Assembly (NCBI GenBank): GCA_027488055.1
Contig: JAIYCK010000125.1
Location: 1 to 16,945 of the forward strand
Direction: 5' to 3'
DNA length: 16,945 nt
DNA from: Flavobacteriales bacterium
GTDB taxonomy: Bacteria > Bacteroidota > Bacteroidia > Flavobacteriales_D > Sanyastnellaceae
Shown here: in pieces, positions 1-8,438 of the stretch
How positions within the stretch are numbered: position 1 is the first letter of the stretch
How the letters are laid out: each line of letters begins with the position of its first letter
Position numbers and translations under genes: made by a program
Notes under the pieces: model-generated
Told to the model about the DNA's origin: nothing
The model's database searches: none
Seen by the model: the letters and a program-made list of their open reading frames with translations, nothing else

Positions 1-17
1 CGCCGCCGCCGCCGCCG
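1..17. repeat. Short GCC/GGC trinucleotide run encoding poly-glycine
   Basis: The window opens with a pure CGC/GCC repeat. On the minus strand it reads as at least five consecutive GGC glycine codons at the end of the visible part of the surface protein. Its full length cannot be judged because the window edge cuts it. Confidence 0.7.
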
Positions 18-2695
18 TTGGCCGGAGCTCCTCTTCCAAAGTCGCCTCCTGCAATACCATTCCATGAGACACCATTATCTAAGCCTGTAAATCCATTCCA
101 CATGAATCGAGGAGTTCCTGCTACACCTTCGCCTTTGCCCGATGCAAGTGCCAAATTCGTGCTACTGTATACCGAATTATCATTCGCTCCAGAGCCTTGT
201 AATTCTTGATAACCTCCTCTAAAGCCTCTTGCCGAAGCGTCAATCTCAAAGCCGTTGAGATCCATTGTGCCTGCCACGTCGAAGACCAAGATGCCACCGC
301 CATTGCCATTCCAAGGTGGACATACTAGATTGCTTGCAAGTGTTAGATTGTTAAACTGCGGAACACGAATGACTTGAAATGTTCTTTCGCTGGTGGTGCT
401 TGTACCTGATGCACAAACATAACTATGCACCAACCCACCATTTGGACCTCCACCAGAAAAGGTAAAATTTCCACCTGTGATTGGTACATTGTTGGTAGCC
501 ACTACAAACTCGTATACACCTGCGTTTAGAATATTGGTATACCCAGAACCACCCAGCCCGTCGGGACCAACGGTAGCAGAATTGGCACCATACAAATTTG
601 AATTGGCAGTATTAAAGGATGCATTCTGCATTTGAACAATCATCACCAAATCGCCAGGAGCAATAGGTTCAGTGCCAAATGAATTACCAAAACCATCTGG
701 AGCTGACACAGCCGATAAGGCGAAATTTGTAGCGCCTACAGTTACGTTCGTAGGTTTCGCAACAGGAAAATAGGTATTGATGTTGGCAGAAACATTCGCA
801 GAACCGTCGACACCGGGATTGGCGCACACTGGATCGCCTTCATCAAATATACTGATCGACACACTGGCGGTATCGCAGCCATTGCTATTGCATATCGAAT
901 AAGTGAAATTCACCACAGCTCCAGCTGCCAAATTCGTGGCGTATTCAAACGATCCAGAAGCATTGAAAACCAAAGAGCCATTTGTGACTGCCGTGCCACC
1001 ATCGACCAACGCATAAATAAGTATGGGATCACCTGTATCGTTGGATGTTACATTTCCATAGAGTTGATCACCTGTCAAAACATAAAAATCATCGTCCAAT
1101 GCGACCGGAATGCTGGGACAGTTGAGCACATCCGAAGCATCAGAATTCAAAATGGTGGTAGTCTGATTGACCTCCAAGCCTGGCACAACTTCCTTCGTTA
1201 CGATGGAGCGTACACCACTTCGAAAAGGAAAATACACTCTTACGAAATACGTTTGATTCGGATCTACCCCGCCAAAATGAAAGACAGGAACTCCAAAACA
1301 ACCTTGACTTTCTCCAGCTGCAAGACTCATTAGAGGTGAAATCCGATTGTTGTTGCAATCGAACAAAGCAGCAGTTGCTCCATTGGCCATACTTGCAAGT
1401 CCACCGCCAAGATCCCAATTTGCAATCACACGCAGGTAATTCGCATCGTTTTGATCATTGGCCCACAGTTGATTATTTTGTGAGGCCATATTCAAACTCA
1501 AATCCATATCACCATCATTGTCAAAGTCAATGAATGATGCGCCCTCCACATTACCTCCTGGATTAATGTTTAGATTGACCGGTGCAGATGGACGACTAAA
1601 TGTCAATGTCCCTGGTACCTGATTGAGAAACAAGTAACTTTCCGTGTGCACGTTTGCAAAAAACAAATCGAGATCTCCATCATTGTCCACATCAGCGATG
1701 GTGCAACCATCAATTGTGGCTGCGCTCATATCCACCCCCGAACTCGCCGTAGGCTCACCTGTAGCAGTAAATACACCGCTGTCATTTCTCCATATTTGAT
1801 TGGTACCTGAATCCGTCCATACCATGTCCAAATCACCATCGCTATCCAAATCTCCCCAAGCGATTCCACCTTTGTTACCATTCGAAGCAATTTGATCGAA
1901 TGCGTTGGCTGAAAAAGTACCATCGCCATCATTCAAATAAATGTCTTGATTTGCTGATCTGCGCACACAAAAATCCACAAAGCCATCATTATTAAAATCA
2001 CCCGCACCTGCAAAGTCTCCATTCCCTGAAGACGTTGGCAAACCTGTGATTGCATTATCCACTTGAATAAACTGACCTGATCCATTATTCGATAAGACAT
2101 CCACGCCGAACGCATGATTATCCACAATCAAATCGAGATCCCCGTCATTGTCATAGTCGATGGTAAGCAAACCCTCCGCGTTAAGACCACCCGTGAGTGA
2201 TGAGATGGATTGATTTGGAGATTGTGATATCCCTCCGAAAGAATAGGATGGCGTTCCAGATGGACCATTGTTGAGCCAAATTTCTAGTAAAAACGGACCG
2301 CATGTAGCGAAGTCCATATACCCATCGTTGTTAAAATCAGCCGCCACCACAGATCGGTTCTTTTGGGTATCATCGAGTGCTTCTGCATGAGTAGCCGTGA
2401 CATTTGTAAACGAAGACCCAGCATTGCTGAAATAAATCAATGAATTATTTGTATCATTCGTATTCACTACGTGATCCAAAAATCCATCGTTATTAAAATC
2501 CGCCCAGCATAAACCCGCTTCCTTATCGCCAGAGGTACTTACACCCACTGTACCCGCTACGTTGCTGAAGTTCTGGCTTCGGCACATGAACGGATTCAAC
2601 GCCATGGTTAGACACAATAGACCCGTGGAGATTAGGCTTACATTGCGTTGAATTGATCCCGCCAAGAGATGGCTAAGTTTAATGTTAATTTTCAT
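1..2695 (-). CDS. Secreted FG-GAP/VCBS propeller protein with ASPIC/UnbV-like, Ig-like and Gly-rich domains (partial, 3' end off window)
   Basis: The frame is open from ATG at 2695 to the left edge (898 codons, no stop), so the C-terminus is missing. Residues 1-41 look like a Sec signal peptide: a basic start, then a hydrophobic stretch (about 19-37) ending near SQ/NF. Seven FG-GAP/VCBS repeats carry a calcium-loop-like D-x-[ND]-x-DG-x-x-D core, with first Asp at about 66, 120, 180, 233, 282, 335 and 390. The ~54-residue spacing suggests a seven-bladed propeller. Residues ~420-505 resemble an ASPIC/UnbV domain (AAGESQGCFGVPVFHFGG). Residues ~530-620 form one Ig/cadherin-like module with a Cys pair (YSICNSNGCD), like the repeats of the 3301-8343 gene. 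Residues ~630-898 are rich in Gly and Asn and end in a Gly run. A T9SS tail is expected beyond the edge but not seen. The substrate is unknown; adhesion or surface binding is inference. Confidence 0.85.
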   Translation of the reverse strand, partial: MKINIKLSHLLAGSIQRNVSLISTGLLCLTMALNPFMCRSQNFSNVAGTVGVSTSGDKEAGLCWADFNNDGFLDHVVNTNDTNNSLIYFSNAGSSFTNVTATHAEALDDTQKNRSVVAADFNNDGYMDFATCGPFLLEIWLNNGPSGTPSYSFGGISQSPNQSISSLTGGLNAEGLLTIDYDNDGDLDLIVDNHAFGVDVLSNNGSGQFIQVDNAITGLPTSSGNGDFAGAGDFNNDGFVDFCVRRSANQDIYLNDGDGTFSANAFDQIASNGNKGGIAWGDLDSDGDLDMVWTDSGTNQIWRNDSGVFTATGEPTASSGVDMSAATIDGCTIADVDNDGDLDLFFANVHTESYLFLNQVPGTLTFSRPSAPVNLNINPGGNVEGASFIDFDNDGDMDLSLNMASQNNQLWANDQNDANYLRVIANWDLGGGLASMANGATAALFDCNNNRISPLMSLAAGESQGCFGVPVFHFGGVDPNQTYFVRVYFPFRSGVRSIVTKEVVPGLEVNQTTTILNSDASDVLNCPSIPVALDDDFYVLTGDQLYGNVTSNDTGDPILIYALVDGGTAVTNGSLVFNASGSFEYATNLAAGAVVNFTYSICNSNGCDTASVSISIFDEGDPVCANPGVDGSANVSANINTYFPVAKPTNVTVGATNFALSAVSAPDGFGNSFGTEPIAPGDLVMIVQMQNASFNTANSNLYGANSATVGPDGLGGSGYTNILNAGVYEFVVATNNVPITGGNFTFSGGGPNGGLVHSYVCASGTSTTSERTFQVIRVPQFNNLTLASNLVCPPWNGNGGGILVFDVAGTMDLNGFEIDASARGFRGGYQELQGSGANDNSVYSSTNLALASGKGEGVAGTPRFMWNGFTGLDNGVSWNGIAGGDFGRGAPANGGGGG

Positions 2696-2716
2696 CTTCA
2701 CTGTACTTTAGTTAAG

Positions 2717-2743
2717 GTAATAGACAATGGAAGACTCTATTAC
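2717..2743. promoter_or_regulatory. Perfect 8-bp inverted repeat upstream of the propeller-protein gene
   Basis: GTAATAGA (2717-2724) and TCTATTAC (2736-2743) are exact reverse complements separated by 11 bases. The element starts 22 bases upstream of the ATG at 2695, so it could be a hairpin in that gene's mRNA leader or a symmetric operator. No T-run follows on either strand, so it is not a typical terminator. No convincing TAnnTTTG promoter was found on either strand of the 150-bp divergent gap 2696-2845. The nearest matches, each with one mismatch, are TCTATTTG at 2791 and TATGTTTA at 2812 on the plus strand. Confidence 0.4.
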
Positions 2744-2845
2744 AACTTATTACAAATGAAATGAGTCCTATTTCGATATTATCATTGCATTCTATTTGTT
2801 CATAACACAAGTATGTTTATAGCCCCTTAAAAAAGCACATCGCAA

Positions 2846-3193
2846 ATGGAACCTAACTCACCTACACTAAAAGAAGCACAAGCAGCCGTCGACCAATGGA
2901 TACATACCATTGGGGTTCGATATTTTAATGAACTCACCAACATGGCCATGCTCACAGAAGAAGTTGGCGAAGTAGCGCGCATCATAGCGCGCCGATATGG
3001 CGAGCAAAGTGAAAAAGAATCTGACAAAAATGTGGATCTAGCCGATGAACTTGCCGATGTGCTTTGGGTAGTGATTTGTCTGGCCAATCAAACAGGCATC
3101 GACCTCACTGAGGCATTTCAGCGCAACCTCCATAAAAAATCATCGAGGGATGCCGACCGCCACCTGAATAATAAAAAACTGAATAACAAGTAG
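2846..3193 (+). CDS. MazG/YpjD-like nucleotide pyrophosphohydrolase
   Basis: A 115-residue all-alpha NTP pyrophosphatase, close in length and layout to B. subtilis YpjD. This family hydrolyses (often non-canonical) NTPs or dNTPs to the monophosphate and pyrophosphate in the cytoplasm, with Mg2+ bound by four acidic residues. The metal-site pattern ExxE...ExxD is intact: E39-V-G-E42 in TEEVGEVAR, and E68-L-A-D71 in ADELADVLW. The RYGE segment near 50-53 and the C-terminal KKSSRDADR also fit YpjD. The ATG at 2846 gives the expected family N-terminus, and no Shine-Dalgarno site is seen. It is transcribed alone, divergent from the propeller protein and 107 bp before the giant surface-protein gene. 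The natural substrate cannot be told from sequence. Confidence 0.9.
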   Translation: MEPNSPTLKEAQAAVDQWIHTIGVRYFNELTNMAMLTEEVGEVARIIARRYGEQSEKESDKNVDLADELADVLWVVICLANQTGIDLTEAFQRNLHKKSSRDADRHLNNKKLNNK

Positions 3194-3226
3194 TTAAAAG
3201 ATTCATCATTCTGATTTTTTGCTCTA

Positions 3227-3252
3227 TTGAGGGAGAAAATAGGCTACTTTTG
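3227..3252 (+). promoter_or_regulatory. Candidate Bacteroidota promoter for the 1680-residue surface protein
   Basis: TACTTTTG at 3245-3252 matches the -7 consensus TAnnTTTG exactly. A TTG at 3227-3229 could be the -33 element, but its 15-base spacer is short; another TTG at 3219-3221 gives 23. Transcription would begin near 3258-3260, leaving a leader of about 40 bases before the ATG at 3301. Identification rests mainly on the -7 match and the position. Confidence 0.5.
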
Positions 3253-3266
3253 TATCCTCTCAAACA

Positions 3267-3284
3267 GAATGCAACCCAGCATTC
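3267..3284 (+). promoter_or_regulatory. Small leader hairpin before the giant surface-protein gene
   Basis: GAATGC (3267-3272) and GCATTC (3279-3284) can pair around a 6-base loop. The hairpin falls in the predicted 5' leader, 16 bases before the start codon. It has no U-run and may simply be chance at this length. Confidence 0.3.
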
Positions 3285-3300
3285 GTGAAATGCGTATTAG

Positions 3301-6300
3301 ATGGTGAATAATTCAATGGAACAAATGCTTTGTACACATTTTCTGACAAGGTGGACTACCCTTGTCCGCTTTGCTATTTTTATCATCGCTCTTGCTCAAA
3401 CGTGCGAATCCTTCGGACAAAACACACCTATTGCAGGTGATGATGAGAACTTTACTTATCAGGATATTGCTGTGACCGGCAACGTATTTGACAATGATTA
3501 TGATCTAGACGGTGATGAACTCACATTTTCAATTGTATCTGGCACCACCGATGGCGTTTGGGATCTATTGCCCAACGGCGATTATACGTATACCCCGAAT
3601 CAATATGTGACTGGCATCGAAACATTGGTTTATCAAGCATGCGATGAAGATGGCATGTGCGACCAAGCAACCTTGACCATGTATGTGATTTTCTTGAATG
3701 ATGCTCCCATTGCCAACGACGATAGCTTCTTTGCGGAAATAAATACAGTGCGAACTTTTAATGCGAGACTCAATGATGTGGAGCCCGACAATGAGATCAT
3801 GCTATTTTACATGGTGGCTCCTCCTGCCAATGGAACAGCATCCATCAATGTGACAAATGGGGTCATTACCTATACACCTAATCCGGGATTCACGGGTTCA
3901 GATTCATTCACCTATCAAGCGTGCGACCCTTGCAATGTCTGCAATCAAGCACAGGTAAACGTGACAGTTTTACCTGCCAACGCACCTCCTGTATTCAGCG
4001 CTATCAATATCAGCGTCAATGAAGATCAGATGACCACTGGGAATTTATCCTCCTTTGTGACTGATGCCGAAAACGACAATTTGACCTTTGCGCTTTTGAC
4101 CAATTCAAGCAATGGTAATGCTACCATTTTCTCAAATGGAGATTTCATTTATAATCCCAATGCTAATTTCAACGGTCAAACAAGCTTTTTGATGCAGGCA
4201 TGCGATATTGTGGGCCAATGCACCTCAGCTATCGCTATTGTAAATGTCGCTTCGGTCAACGATGCGCCGACCGCTCTCAATGATTCATTCGTGGGCAATG
4301 AAGATGCCAACCTCAACGGGGATGTTGCTACCAACGATATCGACACCGAATCCGGAACACTTGTCTACTCCGTATTAAACAATCCAAGCGCTGGTGCCTT
4401 TACCATGCAGACAAACGGTCAATTTCAATTCATTCCACCAGTCAATGAATTTGGAACATATTCTTTCACTTATCAAGTTTGTGATGCACAATCCGCATGC
4501 GCTTCTGCTACAGCGATCATCCAAATCAATCCAGTCAACGACGCTCCTATGTCCGTTGCAGATAATTTCAATACCTCTGAAGACAATGTCCTGACAGGTG
4601 CGGTAGCCAATGATATTGATATTGATTCGCCTAACTTGACATACTCTTATACTTCGGGAGCGGCCAATGGGAATATTACCATCAATGCCGATGGTACATT
4701 CACCTATGTCCCAAACAGCAATTGGTTCGGCAATGAAACGATTGTTTACGAGGTATGTGACAATCAAAATGCATGTTCAACAGGCCTCTTGCAAATTAGC
4801 GTGAGCTATGTCAACGACGCACCTGTTATCGAAGACGAAAACTATTCGATGAATGAAGACGCCTCATTGAATGGCAATGTCGGAAGTAACGATAACAATC
4901 AAGGTGAGGGAATCATTACATACACCGTTGCTTCTGACGCATCCAATGGTACGTTAGTGCTCAGCAGCAATGGAACATTTACTTACCAACCCAATGCAAA
5001 TTGGTATGGCACAGAAATAATTCAATACAGTGGCTGCAATGCCAACAATGCTTGCGATGGAGGAACACTCACCATCACGGTCAATCCAATCAACGATGCT
5101 CCACTTTGCACTCCGCTGGTTTTAGCGTTGGAAGAGGATGGAAATGCTGTTTTCAATCCAGCTAATGCAGGCATGGACATCGATTCACCAGGACTCGAAC
5201 TTTCCATAGAAAATCCTGCATTTGGCACGATCCAATCCATAGACAGCAATGCAATGATATACACTGTCAACGCCAATTACAATGGAACGGACGCCATGAG
5301 TCTTACGTTCTGCGACGGCTCAGATGCCTGCTGTGTTGCTCAAATTTCCATCACCATAGCCCCGCTCAACGACACACCCATAGCGAGCGACGGTTCATTC
5401 GAAGGGACGGAGGACAATACGCTTTCAGGCCAGATGCCTTCCGCTACCGACATAGATGGCGATGAGATAACTTATTTGGTCATCAGCGCACCGATGAATG
5501 GCGATGTCACGATCCAAACCAATGGCGCATTCACTTACACTCCTTATGAAAACAGCAATGGCATCGATTTCTTCACATACAGTGCCTGCGATGCAAATGA
5601 TGCGTGCGATGCGGCCATTGTGACCATAGAGATTAACTCCATCAATGATGCACCATCGGTGACCAATGAAAGCAATGTATGTCCTCTGGATCTCTCCATA
5701 ACGGATGATGTTTCGGAAAACGATAGTGATATTGAAACAAGTCAAATGACTTATAACTTGCTCAATGTGATTGGAACTGCAGCCAATTTCAATTTGAATG
5801 AGAATGGCACGTATACCTTTGCTCCTGCTCAGGTAGGGTTCACCACGATCGAATATCAGGCATGCGATGAGGATGGACTTTGCGTCACAGGTTTTCTTAC
5901 TATCGAGACGATTGATTTCAATACAGCCCCACTGGCTGGCCCAGGTGAATTCGAAACAAACGAGGACGCCACATTGTCCGTCTCGTTGTCGGCTCTTGTC
6001 AATGATAACGAAGGAGGCACTTTGACTTTCGCTTTGATCAGTGGTGATAACAATGCAGTGAGTTCAATCTCTTCTGAAGGTATCCTAACACTCACTCCAA
6101 TTGCTAATTATTTTGGGCCGATCACATTGAGTTACCAGGTTTGTGACAACGGAAATCTTTGCGGCACTTCGTCCATTGTTATCAATGTAAATCCAGTCAA
6201 CGATGCACCAATCGCAAGTGCACTTGAGTTCTTTGGGTATCAGGACAATTTCTTTACAGACCAGCTCAACACTGGTATAATTGATGACGGTGATGGACCT

Positions 6301-8343
6301 TTTGTTTTTCAACTTATAGATACGGATGCACCAGGTGTTTTAGTAATCAATTCAAATGGTCAATTCACCTTTGACCCTGCACAATATCAAATAGGAAATT
6401 TCAACATCACTTATTCGGTTTGTGATGCGGGTGGGTTGTGTGATATTGTGGATGCGTCATTGTATATTATGTATCTCAACGACGTGCCAGTGGCTGAGGA
6501 TGTATTCATCAGCACGGACGAAGAACAAGACTACAGTGGGTCCTTATTGCCTTATGTTTATGAGGCCGATCAAGAGGCTCTATCCTTCAATATGCTTGCC
6601 CAACCTCTTCATGGCGTGGTTACGTTGAATCTAGACGGCACGTTTACATATTCGCCAGATGCAGAATACAGTGGCCTCGATTCCTTCTCTTACATAGTAT
6701 GCGATGCCATGGGGACGTGCGATATTGGGGATGTCACTATTGAGGTTGTATTCATGAATGATCTACCTGTGGCTACTGATGATTTTGTAATGGTATTGGA
6801 AGATGGCGATGTCTCTGGGACGGTCGCAAACAACGATGTTGAATTGGACGATGAGATAGACAGCTATACGATTTATAGCCAACCGTCACACGGCACTTTG
6901 GAATTGAACCAGGATGGTAGTTTTACGTATGTGCCATTCCCAAATTATTACGGATTGGATCAAGCCCTGATCATGATGTGCGATCCATGTGGAGCATGCG
7001 ATATCAGTGTACTCGACATTGAAGTCACATTTATCAATGACATGCCGATCGTAGAAGATGAATCCATTTTCGTGTATCAAAACACCAGTTTTGAGGGAAA
7101 TGTGTCAACCAATGATTATGAATTGGACATTGAAGAATTGACCTATTTCATTATCAATGACAACAGCAATGGCATCTTTGTTTTAAATGACAATGGATCG
7201 TTTTCATATATACCAGGAGACGATGTATTGGGTGTATTCACTGTTGAATATATGGCCTGCGATCCTTGCGGTGCATGCAGCTACGGACTCTTGAGTATCG
7301 AGGTCGGTCCACTCGAAGGTGGCAATACCGCTCCAATCACCAATCCCATTTCAGAGGATGTGTGCGCGGGGCTAAGCACTGTGATAGATATCGGCCCCTA
7401 CATTTTTGATCTACAAGAAGATGACAGTTTGCTTTCAATAAGCTATGGTCAACCAAGTGAGGGTTTTGTGACATCCAACGGAACTGAACTCACCTATTAT
7501 TCTAACGTTGAATTCCCAGGTATTGTAACCATTGAATACCAGGTGTGCGACAATGGGCAACCTAGCCTATGTTCTTCTTCCACCATTTCGGTGAATGTCT
7601 ACCCTGTCGAATACCCTCTTGTATCTGAATTATATGTAGAGAATGTCAGTTGCTTCGGCGAATCCAATGGCTATATCGATATCATAGCCACCGAATCATT
7701 GGGCAACGTAACCATCACTTGGTTCAACGGCGACAATAGCTCGGTCCAAGACAACTTGAGCGCTGGATACTATGAATTCACATTAACCAGCGATGCGCTT
7801 TGCAGCCAGCCGAGCCCATACGGAATAACTGTTTCGCAGCCAGTCACTGGAATTTCAGTCGAGGCCAATGTTGTTGGCATCAACAACATCGAATCGGGTT
7901 TCATTGACTTGAACATCACAGGTGGACAAGAGCCCTACACCGTTACATGGTCCGGTATATCAGGCATTCCGGATGGCACAGGACTGATGGATATTACTTC
8001 AGCCGGCACTTATTATGCTTCCATTGAGGATGCTTATGGTTGTTCCTTCGACACCAGCTTTGTGATAAGCAGTCTCGACGAAATTTCGAATCTTTGGAAT
8101 GTTTCGTGTTGGCCAAATCCTGCAACAGATGAGCTCATCGTGCAGGTAACTGGCAGAGGCGGCGCCGTATCATCTATGCAAGTGACAGACGTGACTGGTC
8201 GCATTGTTTCACAACAGCAACTTGGAATACTTTCCAATACACATACCGAAAGCATCAATGTGGCCGCTCTGAGTTCTGGACACTATCAGATCGTTATCCT
8301 CAGTGATGGCATTCAAAAAACACTTCGATTTGTCAAAAATTGA
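3301..8343 (+). CDS. Giant T9SS-exported surface protein with 15 Ig/cadherin-like repeats and two SprB-like repeats
   Basis: 1680 residues. The Sec signal peptide covers 1-40 (hydrophobic core ~22-33, cleavage likely at SFGQ/NTP). The n-region is long, so M6 or M9 may be the true start. Residues ~41-1437 hold 15 tandem Ig/cadherin-like modules of the type that begin NDAPxAxDD and contain GxFTYxPN and YxxCD. Each carries a Cys pair, normally C-D-x4-C. Residues ~1446-1505 and ~1525-1590 resemble SprB repeats (CFGESNGYIDI; GYYEFTLTSD; EDAYGC). Residues ~1600-1680 are a T9SS type A sorting tail (CWPNPATDELIVQV ... SSGHYQIVI). Such tails direct export by the type IX system and usually attachment to the cell surface. 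No catalytic domain is visible, so an adhesin, filament or sheath role is inferred. It is a single-gene unit with its own candidate promoter and terminator. Confidence 0.9.
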   Translation: MVNNSMEQMLCTHFLTRWTTLVRFAIFIIALAQTCESFGQNTPIAGDDENFTYQDIAVTGNVFDNDYDLDGDELTFSIVSGTTDGVWDLLPNGDYTYTPNQYVTGIETLVYQACDEDGMCDQATLTMYVIFLNDAPIANDDSFFAEINTVRTFNARLNDVEPDNEIMLFYMVAPPANGTASINVTNGVITYTPNPGFTGSDSFTYQACDPCNVCNQAQVNVTVLPANAPPVFSAINISVNEDQMTTGNLSSFVTDAENDNLTFALLTNSSNGNATIFSNGDFIYNPNANFNGQTSFLMQACDIVGQCTSAIAIVNVASVNDAPTALNDSFVGNEDANLNGDVATNDIDTESGTLVYSVLNNPSAGAFTMQTNGQFQFIPPVNEFGTYSFTYQVCDAQSACASATAIIQINPVNDAPMSVADNFNTSEDNVLTGAVANDIDIDSPNLTYSYTSGAANGNITINADGTFTYVPNSNWFGNETIVYEVCDNQNACSTGLLQISVSYVNDAPVIEDENYSMNEDASLNGNVGSNDNNQGEGIITYTVASDASNGTLVLSSNGTFTYQPNANWYGTEIIQYSGCNANNACDGGTLTITVNPINDAPLCTPLVLALEEDGNAVFNPANAGMDIDSPGLELSIENPAFGTIQSIDSNAMIYTVNANYNGTDAMSLTFCDGSDACCVAQISITIAPLNDTPIASDGSFEGTEDNTLSGQMPSATDIDGDEITYLVISAPMNGDVTIQTNGAFTYTPYENSNGIDFFTYSACDANDACDAAIVTIEINSINDAPSVTNESNVCPLDLSITDDVSENDSDIETSQMTYNLLNVIGTAANFNLNENGTYTFAPAQVGFTTIEYQACDEDGLCVTGFLTIETIDFNTAPLAGPGEFETNEDATLSVSLSALVNDNEGGTLTFALISGDNNAVSSISSEGILTLTPIANYFGPITLSYQVCDNGNLCGTSSIVINVNPVNDAPIASALEFFGYQDNFFTDQLNTGIIDDGDGPFVFQLIDTDAPGVLVINSNGQFTFDPAQYQIGNFNITYSVCDAGGLCDIVDASLYIMYLNDVPVAEDVFISTDEEQDYSGSLLPYVYEADQEALSFNMLAQPLHGVVTLNLDGTFTYSPDAEYSGLDSFSYIVCDAMGTCDIGDVTIEVVFMNDLPVATDDFVMVLEDGDVSGTVANNDVELDDEIDSYTIYSQPSHGTLELNQDGSFTYVPFPNYYGLDQALIMMCDPCGACDISVLDIEVTFINDMPIVEDESIFVYQNTSFEGNVSTNDYELDIEELTYFIINDNSNGIFVLNDNGSFSYIPGDDVLGVFTVEYMACDPCGACSYGLLSIEVGPLEGGNTAPITNPISEDVCAGLSTVIDIGPYIFDLQEDDSLLSISYGQPSEGFVTSNGTELTYYSNVEFPGIVTIEYQVCDNGQPSLCSSSTISVNVYPVEYPLVSELYVENVSCFGESNGYIDIIATESLGNVTITWFNGDNSSVQDNLSAGYYEFTLTSDALCSQPSPYGITVSQPVTGISVEANVVGINNIESGFIDLNITGGQEPYTVTWSGISGIPDGTGLMDITSAGTYYASIEDAYGCSFDTSFVISSLDEISNLWNVSCWPNPATDELIVQVTGRGGAVSSMQVTDVTGRIVSQQQLGILSNTHTESINVAALSSGHYQIVILSDGIQKTLRFVKN
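3421..7611 (+). repeat. Fifteen ~93-residue tandem Ig/cadherin-like repeats (protein level)
   Basis: The first Cys of each module lies at residues 114, 208, 301, 394, 486, 579, 671, 763, 855, 948, 1041, 1134, 1227, 1320 and 1416. The step is 92-94 residues until the last, which is 96. The second Cys is six residues later in 14 repeats and eight later in the last (CDNGQPSLC). Repeats 2, 13 and 14 have a third Cys, reading CDPCxxC, and repeat 7 ends the motif in CC. The DNA of the modules is clearly diverged, so this is old duplication and not recent expansion. Confidence 0.85.
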
Positions 8344-8363
8344 TCTACCAATTAGATAAAAAT

Positions 8364-8396
8364 AGAGCGGGCCAATGACCCGCTCTTTTTATTTCT
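8364..8396. terminator. Bidirectional intrinsic terminator between convergent genes
   Basis: AGAGCGGG (8364-8371) pairs perfectly with CCCGCTCT (8379-8386) around a 7-base loop. On the plus strand TTTTT follows directly, which suits the surface-protein gene ending at 8343. On the minus strand the hairpin is followed by ATTTTTAT, which suits carB ending at 8439. Confidence 0.85.
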
Positions 8397-8438
8397 ATTT
8401 AATCATACCGTGCATCAATGGCAGATTTGTTCCGAATA

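Noticed and set aside
4375..4767. 130-codon open frame antisense to the giant surface protein
   Set aside because: It lies opposite repeat sequence, and similar antisense frames recur under other repeats, as expected from the periodic composition.
3421..7611. CRISPR array or recent satellite DNA
   Set aside because: The periodicity is about 280 bp and visible only at protein level; DNA copies are not near-identical and there are no short direct repeats with spacers.
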